Assembly: GCA_017391465.1 (NCBI GenBank)
Contig: JAFOYH010000080.1
Location: forward strand, 1-12,243
Direction: 5' to 3'
Source: Lachnospiraceae bacterium
Lineage (GTDB): Bacteria > Bacillota_A > Clostridia > Lachnospirales > Lachnospiraceae
DNA: 12,243 nt
Shown here: piece by piece, positions 6,352 through 12,243 of the stretch
Layout: each line of letters begins with the position of its first letter
Position numbering within the stretch: the first letter of the stretch is position 1
The notes under the pieces: generated by a model
What the model was told of the DNA's origin: nothing
Databases searched by the model: none
Seen by the model: the letters and a program-made list of their open reading frames with translations, nothing else
Translations under genes and position numbers: made by a program

Positions 6352-7545
6352 ATGAAAAATTTTATCTTTATTTCTCCAAACTTCCCAACAAATTACTGGA
6401 TGTTCTGCCGTCACTTAAAAGATAACGGTTTAAACGTTCTTGGAATCGGCGACCAGCCATATGATGAGCTGGATCCAAACTTAAAAAACAGCTTAAATGA
6501 ATACTACAAAGTCAGCAACCTTGAAAACAGCGAAGAAGTTTACCGTGCTGTCGCTTTTTTCATTTTCAAATACGGTCGTATCGACTGGTTGGAATCCAAC
6601 AATGAATACTGGTTGGAACGCGATGCCAAACTCCGTACAGATTTCAATATTACAAGCGGTTTCCAGACATCCGATATCCCTCGCATTAAATTCAAATCCA
6701 AAATGAAAGAATACTACCAGAAAGCAGGCATTGCAACAGCTCGCTACCACCTGGTAGATAATATTGAAAACTGTCTTGCATTTGCCAAAGAAGTTGGCTA
6801 CCCAATCGTTGCAAAACCGGACAACGGAGTTGGTGCTTCTCATACATTTAAACTTAAAAATGACGAAGACATGTATAACTTCTTCAACGAAAAATGGTCC
6901 GATACTCTTTATATTATGGAAGAATTCATCAACGGCGAAATTATTTCCTATGATGCCATTATTGATTCCAAAGGTGAACCATTATTTGAAACAGGTAATG
7001 TTACACCGTTCTCTTTAATGGACGTTGTTAATGAAAATGATAACTCTATCTACTATATCCAGAAAGATCTTCCGGAAGATACACGTGCTGCTGGCCGTGC
7101 AACTGTAAAGAGTTTTGGCGTTAAAAGCCGTTTCGTTCATTTCGAATTCTTCCGTCTCTTATCCGACCATGAAGGTCTCGGTAAAAAAGGTGACGTTATG
7201 GCCCTTGAAGTGAACATGCGTCCAAGCGGCGGCTTCACACCAGACATGATCAACTTTGCCAACAGCACAGATGTATATAAAATCTGGGCAGATATGATTG
7301 CATATGACAGCTCTTTAATGCCTGTTGGCGAACATGCTTACTGTGCATATGCAGGTCTTCGCGATGGCAAAAACTTTGTCATGAGTCATGATGACATCAT
7401 GTCAAAATATGGTCACTGCATGAAGATGGTTGGCCGTATCCCTGAAGCTCTTTCCGGCGCTATGGCAAATCAGATGTACATGGCAACATTCCCTACACGT
7501 GAAGCCATGAATGAATTCTATAAAGACGTTCTTGAATGTTATTAA
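6352..7545 (+). CDS. ATP-grasp ligase, substrate unknown
   Basis: 397 aa with ATP-grasp architecture. The N-terminal part (to about residue 110) is a pre-ATP-grasp domain beginning KNFIFISPNFPTNYW. A nucleotide-binding lobe carries PIVAKPDNGVGAS (Lys155 and a Gly-rich loop). YIMEEFINGEI at about 187-197 supplies the adenine/hinge region, and MALEVNMRPSGG at 283-294 gives the metal-binding Glu286 and Asn288. Such enzymes activate a carboxylate as acyl-phosphate and join it to an amine or thiol; it resembles the carboxylate-amine ligase/carbamoyl-phosphate-synthase-like branch. The substrate cannot be read from the sequence. AAGGA lies 6 bases before the ATG. The 122-base spacer after the esterase is very A-rich with no clear promoter or terminator. 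A strong terminator follows. Confidence 0.85.
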   Translation: MKNFIFISPNFPTNYWMFCRHLKDNGLNVLGIGDQPYDELDPNLKNSLNEYYKVSNLENSEEVYRAVAFFIFKYGRIDWLESNNEYWLERDAKLRTDFNITSGFQTSDIPRIKFKSKMKEYYQKAGIATARYHLVDNIENCLAFAKEVGYPIVAKPDNGVGASHTFKLKNDEDMYNFFNEKWSDTLYIMEEFINGEIISYDAIIDSKGEPLFETGNVTPFSLMDVVNENDNSIYYIQKDLPEDTRAAGRATVKSFGVKSRFVHFEFFRLLSDHEGLGKKGDVMALEVNMRPSGGFTPDMINFANSTDVYKIWADMIAYDSSLMPVGEHAYCAYAGLRDGKNFVMSHDDIMSKYGHCMKMVGRIPEALSGAMANQMYMATFPTREAMNEFYKDVLECY

Positions 7546-7563
7546 TTGAATGATTCTCTAACA

Positions 7564-7607
7564 AAAATGGCAGGGATACCTTAAACCGTATTCCTGCCAT
7601 TTTATTT
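7564..7607. terminator. Bidirectional terminator between ATP-grasp and MATE genes
   Basis: A 16-bp stem pairs AAAATGGCAGGGATAC (7564-7579) with GTATTCCTGCCATTTT (7588-7603), with one G-U pair and an 8-base loop. It is followed by TTTTATTTT on the + strand. On the - strand the stem runs into TTTTTGTT. It serves the ATP-grasp gene and the convergent MATE gene. Confidence 0.88.
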
Positions 7608-7616
7608 TCCTTTAAT

Positions 7617-8960
7617 TTATTTCTCTTTTAATTGTCCGCTAACTACAAAATAAACAATAAACAGCGTTGTCGATATCGTCCACGACAACGGATAACCCAG
7701 CATAATCGTATTCATACCCGGCCATGCCATTGGTGCTAAAATAGACCAGATACTTCGAATAGCAAAGGCACTGATCCCTGTAATAATCATCGGCGCAAAA
7801 CTGTTTCCTTTCCCCTTGATCACACCACCAAATAATTCGGTCCCCGTGTAAGTACAATAGGTTGGAATCAGGAAATAAATAAAGTCCACGCCCAACTGAA
7901 TAACTTCCGGATCTTTTGAGAAAATATGAACCAAATCCCATGCATAAATAAGAATCGGCACACAAATGCCGACCGTCAGACCAACCGAAATGATCAATCC
8001 AACCATAAATCCTTTTCGGACACGTTCCATTTTACCGGCACCATGATTCTGTCCGGTAAACGTCATCATGGTCGTTCCAAAAGCCCCCATCGTTAGCCAG
8101 AATATGCCTTCCAACTTGTTAATGGCTGTCCATGCCGCCACAACACTGGTACCCAGTGCATTAATCTGGGTCTGAATAATAATATTCGAAACCGTATACA
8201 TGGTATACTGAAAACCGGCCGGAAGACCGATTTTAACAATCTGAATCAAAACTTCCCTGTATTTTTCACATTTTTTTAATTCCAGACGATAGGATTCCTT
8301 CGTACGAAGTAATGTCCAAAGTACCAGAACCGCACTAACCATCTGGGAAATAATCGTTGCCAATGCCGCGCCAAAGATTCCCATATTCATTCCGGCAACA
8401 AACCAAAGATCGAGAAAAATATTTACAATCGTTGTAAAGATCAGATAATATAACGGTCGTTTTGCATCCCCAACAGCTCGAAGAATTCCAGACCCCATAT
8501 TATAAAGCAGGGATGGTATCACGCCTATAAAATATACATGCAAATATAAGATTGCACCAGGAAGTACATCGCCTGGTGTATTCATCCACCTTAACGCAAT
8601 GGGTACCATGAAAAATCCGCCAAGCATTAGAATGGCACCGGCAGCCACCGCCAGTTTCATGGAAGTACGTACGGCATATTTTAAACGCTGCTCATCTTTC
8701 GCACCAAAAAGGTGGGAAATAACTACCCCTGCACCGGCAGACGCGCCAATAAAGAATCCAACGGACAGATCGACAAGTAAACTCGATGTGCCGCCAAGGG
8801 CCGCCAACGCTTCTGTACCTACAAACCGACCGACAATAACCGCATCGACCGTTGTATACAACTGCTGAAATATTGAGCCAAACCAAATCGGGAAGAAGTA
8901 CAACAGCAGATTTTTCCATATACTTCCCTGAGTAATATCACGACTTCCTGTCTTTGCCAT
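7617..8960 (-). CDS. MATE-family efflux transporter (downstream copy)
   Basis: 447 aa, a typical length for the family, with about twelve membrane segments in two related halves. Family blocks include DITQGSIWKNLLLYFFPIW, FQQLYTTVDAVIVGRFVG, ASAGAGVVISHLFGAKD, ILRAVGDAKRPLYY and TGQNHGAGKMERVRKG. MATE proteins export cationic drugs, dyes or metabolites using a Na+ or H+ gradient; the substrate is not predictable. AAAGGGGGG lies 6 bases before the ATG at 8960. It follows its paralogue after 46 bases with no terminator between, so the pair is probably one operon. The same order of motifs in both proteins points to an old tandem duplication. Confidence 0.94.
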   Translation of the reverse strand: MAKTGSRDITQGSIWKNLLLYFFPIWFGSIFQQLYTTVDAVIVGRFVGTEALAALGGTSSLLVDLSVGFFIGASAGAGVVISHLFGAKDEQRLKYAVRTSMKLAVAAGAILMLGGFFMVPIALRWMNTPGDVLPGAILYLHVYFIGVIPSLLYNMGSGILRAVGDAKRPLYYLIFTTIVNIFLDLWFVAGMNMGIFGAALATIISQMVSAVLVLWTLLRTKESYRLELKKCEKYREVLIQIVKIGLPAGFQYTMYTVSNIIIQTQINALGTSVVAAWTAINKLEGIFWLTMGAFGTTMMTFTGQNHGAGKMERVRKGFMVGLIISVGLTVGICVPILIYAWDLVHIFSKDPEVIQLGVDFIYFLIPTYCTYTGTELFGGVIKGKGNSFAPMIITGISAFAIRSIWSILAPMAWPGMNTIMLGYPLSWTISTTLFIVYFVVSGQLKEK

Positions 8961-9006
8961 CGCATTCCCCCCTTTCTATCGCAATAATCACTTAAACACT
9001 CAATTT

Positions 9007-10347
9007 TTAATAACCATGCATCCAGTCTGCTTTTCGCAAATAGATGATAAAAATGATCGAACTCATCCCCCATGTAATAGGATATACACTTAAAATAAAT
9101 CTCAGATTGTTAGTCAGATTGGCCACAATGGTAATAAACGTTACTCTGAACACACACCACACAGATGCCATAACACCCATGGACACTGCGGATTTTCCGG
9201 CACCCTGCAAAATCGCCGCACAGGCATGGGAAAATGCCAGTAAAAAGTAAAATAAAGTCACTGTACGTGCATGAAGTGTTCCAAACCTAACCACTTCCGG
9301 ATTCATATCAAAAAACGTTACTAAATGCGGAATCAACGCATAGATGATCATCCCTACAAGTTCTGATAAAACGACCACACATGCTACACCAAAATTCGCA
9401 CCACGTTTCACACGTTCATATTCCTTTGCTCCCAGATTCTGCCCTACAAAAGTCATCAATGCCATGGTAAAACAGGTCACCGGTAAAAAGCCAAATCCCT
9501 CAATCTTCTGGTAGGCACCACAGCCAGCCATAGCCATCTTGCCAAATGCATTAATATTGGACTGAACCACCACATTGGCCAGAGATATAATGGAATTTTG
9601 AAGTCCGGAGGGTAAACCAAGCTGAAGAATGGACTTAAGCACTGGCAATTCCAGACGAATTTCCCGCAAATGAACCTGATATACAGCATCAATATGTACA
9701 AGACGATATAAACATAAAGCCACACTTAAAAACTGGGAAATAATCGTTGCTAACGCTGCAAAAGCTACACCGCGTTGCAAAATGCCACAGAAAAAAATGT
9801 CTAAAATAACATTAACGACCGACGATATGATTAGATAATACAGTGGATGTCTGCTGTCACCTACTGCATTTAAAATACTCATACATATATTATAGAGAAC
9901 AACAGCCAGCGACCCCATAAAATACACTCGCAGATAAGCTACAGAATTTGGAAAAACATCTGCGGGTGTCCCCATCAGTTTTAAAATCTGGGGTGTAAAA
10001 AGAACCCCTGCAAAACTTAAAAACACCCCGCATAAAAGACCAAACGCAAGATCTGTATGTACCACTCGACGCACGGCCTGGCCATCTTTTGCTCCAAAGT
10101 ATCGTGCAATAAGAACACCTGCACCCGTAGCCAGTCCATGAAAAAATCCTGTCATCAGAAAAATCAGACTTCCGGAAGATGCCACCGCCGCCAACGCCTC
10201 ACTTCCGAGGGCATTTCCAACGATCAACGAATCGGCTACATTGTATAATTGTTGAAATAAATTTCCAAAAAACAATGGGATGGCAAAAGCAATCATCTTT
10301 TTGGAAATTGACCCCTGCGTCATCACATTGCTTGTTGTATCCCGCAT
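9007..10347 (-). CDS. MATE-family efflux transporter (upstream copy)
   Basis: 446 aa beginning MRDTTSNVMTQGSISKKM. The GAGG-containing site about 8 bases before 10347 supports this start; the frame stays open upstream to 10452, but that stretch contains the promoter. About twelve membrane helices are visible, with FQQLYNVADSLIVGNALGSEALAA, ATGAGVLIARYFGAKD, ILNAVGDSRHPLYY and VGQNLGAKEYERVKRG matching the motifs of the neighbouring copy in the same order. The sequences are clearly diverged, so the two probably differ in substrate or function as partners. MATE proteins usually act alone or as homo-oligomers, so a heteromeric pump would be speculation. It is transcribed divergently from the DUF1292 gene. 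Confidence 0.94.
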   Translation of the reverse strand: MRDTTSNVMTQGSISKKMIAFAIPLFFGNLFQQLYNVADSLIVGNALGSEALAAVASSGSLIFLMTGFFHGLATGAGVLIARYFGAKDGQAVRRVVHTDLAFGLLCGVFLSFAGVLFTPQILKLMGTPADVFPNSVAYLRVYFMGSLAVVLYNICMSILNAVGDSRHPLYYLIISSVVNVILDIFFCGILQRGVAFAALATIISQFLSVALCLYRLVHIDAVYQVHLREIRLELPVLKSILQLGLPSGLQNSIISLANVVVQSNINAFGKMAMAGCGAYQKIEGFGFLPVTCFTMALMTFVGQNLGAKEYERVKRGANFGVACVVVLSELVGMIIYALIPHLVTFFDMNPEVVRFGTLHARTVTLFYFLLAFSHACAAILQGAGKSAVSMGVMASVWCVFRVTFITIVANLTNNLRFILSVYPITWGMSSIIFIIYLRKADWMHGY

Positions 10348-10381
10348 GAAATCCGCCTCTTTTCTTTTATAAACGCACTTT

Positions 10382-10410
10382 AGTATACCACTATTCTGTA
10401 AAAATGTCAC
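10382..10410 (-). promoter_or_regulatory. Sigma-A promoter for the MATE pair
   Basis: On the - strand, GTGACA (10410-10405, 5 of 6) and TATACT (10387-10382, 5 of 6) are 17 bases apart, with an extended -10 TGG before the second box. It lies about 35 bases before the start at 10347, and inside the longer open frame that would otherwise extend the protein. Confidence 0.65.
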
Positions 10411-10429
10411 TCTCTTCGAATTCATAATA

Positions 10430-10440
10430 GCAACAGTTGC
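10430..10440. promoter_or_regulatory. Small palindrome between divergent promoters
   Basis: GCAAC-A-GTTGC is a perfect 5-1-5 inverted repeat. It lies about 20 bases upstream of the MATE -35 and overlaps the candidate -35 of the divergent DUF1292 gene. Its position would let one repressor sense a MATE substrate, but it is short enough to be chance. Confidence 0.25.
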
Positions 10441-10465
10441 ATTTCGTAACACGGTCTGTTAATAT
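10437..10465 (+). promoter_or_regulatory. Weak candidate promoter for the DUF1292 gene
   Basis: TTGCAT (10437-10442) is followed after 17 bases by TAATAT (10460-10465, 4 of 6). A second AT-rich box, TATAAA, starts at 10463. It lies about 60 bases before the start codon, and the intervening bases are AT-rich leader. Confidence 0.3.
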
Positions 10466-10521
10466 AAAATAATGAAAATTTATTCAAATGAAATATAAAC
10501 ACAAAAAGCGAGGGCATAAAT

Positions 10522-10875
10522 ATGAGTGAAGAATTAAGAAATGACTGCAGTACAGAAAGCTGTACAAGTGATTGTTCTTCCTGTGGATGCAGTTGCGGAA
10601 GTGCACCGGCACAGCCACAGAAAGTCACATTAACATTAGATGACGGCACCGTTGTAACATGTGCGATCATCACAACATTTGCTGTTGAAGAAAACAACTA
10701 CATTGTTCTTCTTCCATTAGATGAGAATGGTGAAAACGAATCCGGTGATGTTTACATTTACCGCATGGTTGTTGGTGAAGATGGACAGCCATATCTTTCC
10801 AATATCGAAACAGATGAAGAATACGAAAAAGTATCTCTCGTATTCGGGAACATCATCGATCAGATGGCAGAATAA
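10522..10875 (+). CDS. DUF1292 (YrzB-like) protein with Cys-rich N-terminus
   Basis: 117 aa. The body from about residue 34 fits DUF1292: KVTLTLDDGTVVTCAII, IVLLPLDENGE, DVYIYRMVVGEDGQPYLSNIETDEEYEKV. That family is small, acidic and of unknown function. In many Firmicutes it sits with ruvX-type and DUF965 genes, but here it stands alone. The unusual part is residues 9-26, with six cysteines (9, 14, 18, 21, 23, 25) among Ser, Asp and Gly. The stretch resembles the Cys-rich leaders I recall on clostridial Mrp/ApbC-type ATPases, suggesting metal or Fe-S binding, which is inference. GAGGG lies about 7 bases before the ATG. It is divergent from the MATE pair and closed by its own terminator. Confidence 0.85.
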   Translation: MSEELRNDCSTESCTSDCSSCGCSCGSAPAQPQKVTLTLDDGTVVTCAIITTFAVEENNYIVLLPLDENGENESGDVYIYRMVVGEDGQPYLSNIETDEEYEKVSLVFGNIIDQMAE

Positions 10876-10894
10876 TATCACACAAAATATATAG

Positions 10895-10936
10895 AAAGTA
10901 TCCCAAAGGTCATAACCCTTTCGGGATACTTTTTTT
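10895..10936 (+). terminator. Intrinsic terminator of the DUF1292 gene
   Basis: AAAGTATCCC (10895-10904) pairs with GGGATACTTT (10923-10932). An inner AAAGG/CCTTT stem continues above, and a run of seven T ends at 10936. The degV promoter starts five bases later. Confidence 0.88.
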
Positions 10937-10940
10937 ATGC

Positions 10941-10969
10941 TTGACACAATTCCAAAAATCAAGTATTAT
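10941..10969 (+). promoter_or_regulatory. Near-consensus sigma-A promoter for the degV-family gene
   Basis: A perfect TTGACA (10941-10946), a 17-base spacer and TATTAT (10964-10969, 5 of 6) make the strongest promoter in the window. The expected start is near 10976, leaving a leader of about 75 bases that opens with the nested palindromes. A promoter this strong next to an operator suggests regulation by repression. Confidence 0.8.
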
Positions 10970-10977
10970 ATCCCACA

Positions 10978-11009
10978 TGATATTTTGAATATCAAAACTT
11001 TTGATATTC
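10978..11009 (+). promoter_or_regulatory. Nested palindromic operators at the degV start, FabT-like
   Basis: Three overlapping perfect inverted repeats lie just after the predicted transcription start. The first is TGATATT-TTG-AATATCA (10978-10994). The second is TTTTGA-ATA-TCAAAA (10983-10997). The third has arms of 11 bases around one central base (10987-11009, GAATATCAAAA then TTTTGATATTC). The middle one has the TTTGA-n3-TCAAA layout that I recall for FabT, the MarR-family repressor of fatty-acid synthesis genes, which fits a fatty-acid-binding gene product. The site could bind two dimers. As RNA the third repeat would form a tight hairpin followed by TTACTTTTT, so an attenuator is a less likely alternative. 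Confidence 0.6.
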
Positions 11010-11051
11010 TTACTTTTTAACAAAAATATGACAATAAAAAGTGAGGTTCCT

Positions 11052-11888
11052 ATGATTCAAATAATTATTGATTCTTCTTCCGACTATACTATGGAAGAAA
11101 TAAAAGAAAAAAATTTAACACTCGTTCCATTAACAGTAACTATTGACGGAACAAGTTATATTGATGGTATAAACCTTGAACGCGATGAATTTTATGAGCG
11201 TTTAAAAACATGTCAGGAAATCCCAAAGACATCCCAGCCTTCCCCGGAAGCTTTTTTAAAAGTGTTTGAAAATGCAAAAGCAAACAACGATGATGTCATC
11301 TGTATTCTCTTGTCTTCCGCATTAAGCGGTACATGCCAGAGTGCCCATCTCGCAAAAAACATGGCAGATTATGACCGTATTCATATCATTGATTCTCTTT
11401 CTGTGGCTTCCGGTCTCAAACTGATGGCAGATTATGCTTTAGATCTTATTGCGGATGGCTGTTCTGTAGAAGAAATTGTAAATAAAGTCGAACATATGAA
11501 ATCCCGTGTTCGTATTTTTGCCGCATTAGACACCTTAGAGTATCTTTATAAAGGCGGACGTTTAAGTAAGAGCTCTGCTGCCATTGGAACACTTGCCCGT
11601 TTAAAACCCATAATCACCATCAATGAAGAGGGTAAAATTGAAGTTGTTGGTAAAGCCATCGGAAAACAGAAAGCCATTTCAGGACTCCTGAGTCAGCTTG
11701 AAAAGTATGCACCGGATGAACATTTCCCATTCACAACACTTTATACTCATGACGTGGACAATTGTGAAAAACTTGAAGAAAAACTTCTCAAAAATGGTAT
11801 ACACACCGAATATCGTACTTCCATCGGTGCTGCCATCGGCACTCACGCCGGACCTGGTGCCTTTGGTATCGTTTATGTAAGTAAATAA
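11052..11888 (+). CDS. DegV-family fatty-acid-binding protein (FakB-like)
   Basis: 278 aa, the usual length (about 280). DegV/FakB proteins bind a fatty acid and present it to the kinase FakA, which makes acyl-phosphate for phospholipid synthesis. Family blocks are all present: IIIDSSSDYT at the start, KTSQPSP (59-65, the Thr-Ser that contacts the fatty-acid carboxylate), LLSSALSGTCQSA (86-98), LEYLYKGGRLSKSSAAIG, LKPIITINEEGKIEVVGKAIGKQKAI and GPGAFGIVYV near the end. The ATG at 11052 is preceded by GTGAGG with 5 bases between. Upstream in-frame starts (TTG 11001, ATG 11028) lack a site, and the first lies in the operator. No fakA is adjacent. The gene stands alone between a strong operated promoter and a non-coding stretch. 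Confidence 0.93.
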   Translation: MIQIIIDSSSDYTMEEIKEKNLTLVPLTVTIDGTSYIDGINLERDEFYERLKTCQEIPKTSQPSPEAFLKVFENAKANNDDVICILLSSALSGTCQSAHLAKNMADYDRIHIIDSLSVASGLKLMADYALDLIADGCSVEEIVNKVEHMKSRVRIFAALDTLEYLYKGGRLSKSSAAIGTLARLKPIITINEEGKIEVVGKAIGKQKAISGLLSQLEKYAPDEHFPFTTLYTHDVDNCEKLEEKLLKNGIHTEYRTSIGAAIGTHAGPGAFGIVYVSK

Positions 11889-11910
11889 GTCTTTTTTTCT
11901 ATAACTCTAC

Positions 11911-11962
11911 AAACACAGGATGTCGTTATAAAATACGGCATCCAATTCCTCTTCTTGTGTTT
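11911..11962 (+). other. Two-part hairpin downstream of the degV gene
   Basis: GGATGTCG (11918-11925) pairs with CGGCATCC (11936-11943) around a 10-base loop. AAACACA (11911-11917), directly outside, pairs with TGTGTTT (11956-11962) across a 12-base bulge on one side. A T run (11892-11898) precedes rather than follows it, so it is not a canonical terminator. It may stabilise the 3' end or belong to a small RNA. The rest of 11963-12080 is AT-rich and shows no gene, only a short AAACAAATTTGTTT palindrome at 12003-12016. Confidence 0.35.
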
Positions 11963-12080
11963 CATGCCTATTCTTTACCTAATGTCATTATAAAAAATAT
12001 TCAAACAAATTTGTTTTATTTTTCTAAAATTTAACCATTCTTTTATCAATTGCCCCTAGATTATCCCTTTCATTTTCGGT

Positions 12081-12090
12081 ATGCTATAAA
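12081..12090 (+). promoter_or_regulatory. Extended -10 promoter for the DUF6472-like gene
   Basis: ATGCTATAAA contains an extended -10 TGC plus TATAAA (12085-12090). The region 17-18 bases upstream (TTATCC) is a poor -35. It lies 23 bases before the start codon. Confidence 0.4.
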
Positions 12091-12112
12091 TATATGAAAA
12101 GGAGGAATCCCA

Positions 12113-12243
12113 ATGACTAATCATAAAAAGAAAAAAATAGAGACGAGCTGTGACACCTGTCTCTACTTTGAATATGATGAAGATTATGAAGCTTATATGT
12201 GTGACATGGATATGGATGAGGATGAATATGCACGTCTGATTTC
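12113..12243 (+). CDS. DUF6472-like small protein (N-terminal part)
   Basis: The frame opens with ATG 12113, with AAAAGGAGG about 7 bases before it, and runs off the right edge after 43 complete codons. After a lysine-rich start (MTNHKKKKIE) comes CDTCLYFEYDEDYEAYMCDMDMDEDEYARLI. The pattern CxxC, then YDEDYE, a further Cys and DEDE matches the short DUF6472 proteins common in Lachnospiraceae, about 60 aa long, which end in another Cys-containing segment. The cysteines suggest a metal site; no function is known. The call is from memory of the pattern, and the C-terminus is missing. Confidence 0.7.
   Translation, partial: MTNHKKKKIETSCDTCLYFEYDEDYEAYMCDMDMDEDEYARLI

Noticed and set aside
8599..9250. 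Open frames of 68-89 codons on the opposite or shifted strand within the MATE genes
   Set aside because: They lie entirely inside strongly supported genes, lack ribosome binding sites and have compositions expected of shadow frames.
10348..10452. Longer N-terminus for the upstream MATE protein
   Set aside because: The extension covers the best promoter for the gene, has no ribosome binding site, and is not like a MATE N-terminus.
11001..11051. Earlier starts for the degV-family protein
   Set aside because: TTG 11001 lies within the palindromic operator and ATG 11028 lacks a ribosome binding site; the conserved family N-terminus begins at 11052.
12003..12016. AAACAAATTTGTTT palindrome before the DUF6472-like gene
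   Set aside because: It is perfect, but made almost only of A and T runs in a very AT-rich stretch and more than 60 bases from the -10, so chance is the simplest explanation.
1..12243. A defence system, mobile element or CRISPR array
   Set aside because: No transposase, integrase, nuclease, toxin-antitoxin pair or spaced repeats could be seen on either strand.

Overview
The window reads as a chromosomal segment of an anaerobic, low-GC, spore-forming Firmicute, most likely a Lachnospiraceae-type clostridium. The grounds are HydG (and probably HydE) for [FeFe]-hydrogenase maturation, SpoVT for endospore formation, a rubredoxin, clostridial-style paired MATE transporters, strong AAGGAGG ribosome binding sites, and a small DUF6472-like protein at the right edge. 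There is no rRNA, tRNA, CRISPR array, transposase or phage gene. This looks like stable chromosome rather than a mobile island.

Layout. Positions 1-1528 (+): tail of a probable hydE overlapping hydG, ending at a bidirectional terminator. Positions 1589-3720 (-): larB, then an isochorismatase-family hydrolase, then yaaA. Positions 3786-4249 (-): a self-contained unit of promoter, DUF1622-like membrane protein and terminator. Positions 4286-5331 (-): rubredoxin upstream of spoVT. The rubredoxin leader holds a palindrome and two competing small reading frames. The spoVT leader holds a long stem that covers its ribosome binding site. Positions 5391-7607 (+): an esterase and an ATP-grasp ligase, closed by a second bidirectional terminator. 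Positions 7617-10410 (-): two tandem MATE efflux genes. Positions 10430-10936 (+): a divergent DUF1292 protein with a cysteine-rich N-terminus. Positions 10941-11888 (+): a DegV/FakB fatty-acid-binding protein behind a near-consensus promoter and nested palindromic operators. Positions 12113-12243 (+): start of a DUF6472-like small protein.

Functional threads. HydG and probable HydE build the hydrogenase H-cluster. Rubredoxin is a redox carrier of the same anaerobic metabolism. LarB makes a precursor of the nickel-pincer cofactor, but no other lar gene is in view. The DegV protein probably feeds exogenous fatty acids to a fatty-acid kinase, and its operator resembles FabT-type boxes. SpoVT is a late forespore regulator.

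No defence system or evident new multi-gene machine is visible. The most interesting signals are regulatory: the spoVT leader stem, the nested operators at degV, and a seven-cysteine reading frame without a normal start upstream of rubredoxin. The esterase/ATP-grasp pair is the best candidate for an uncharacterised small-molecule pathway.
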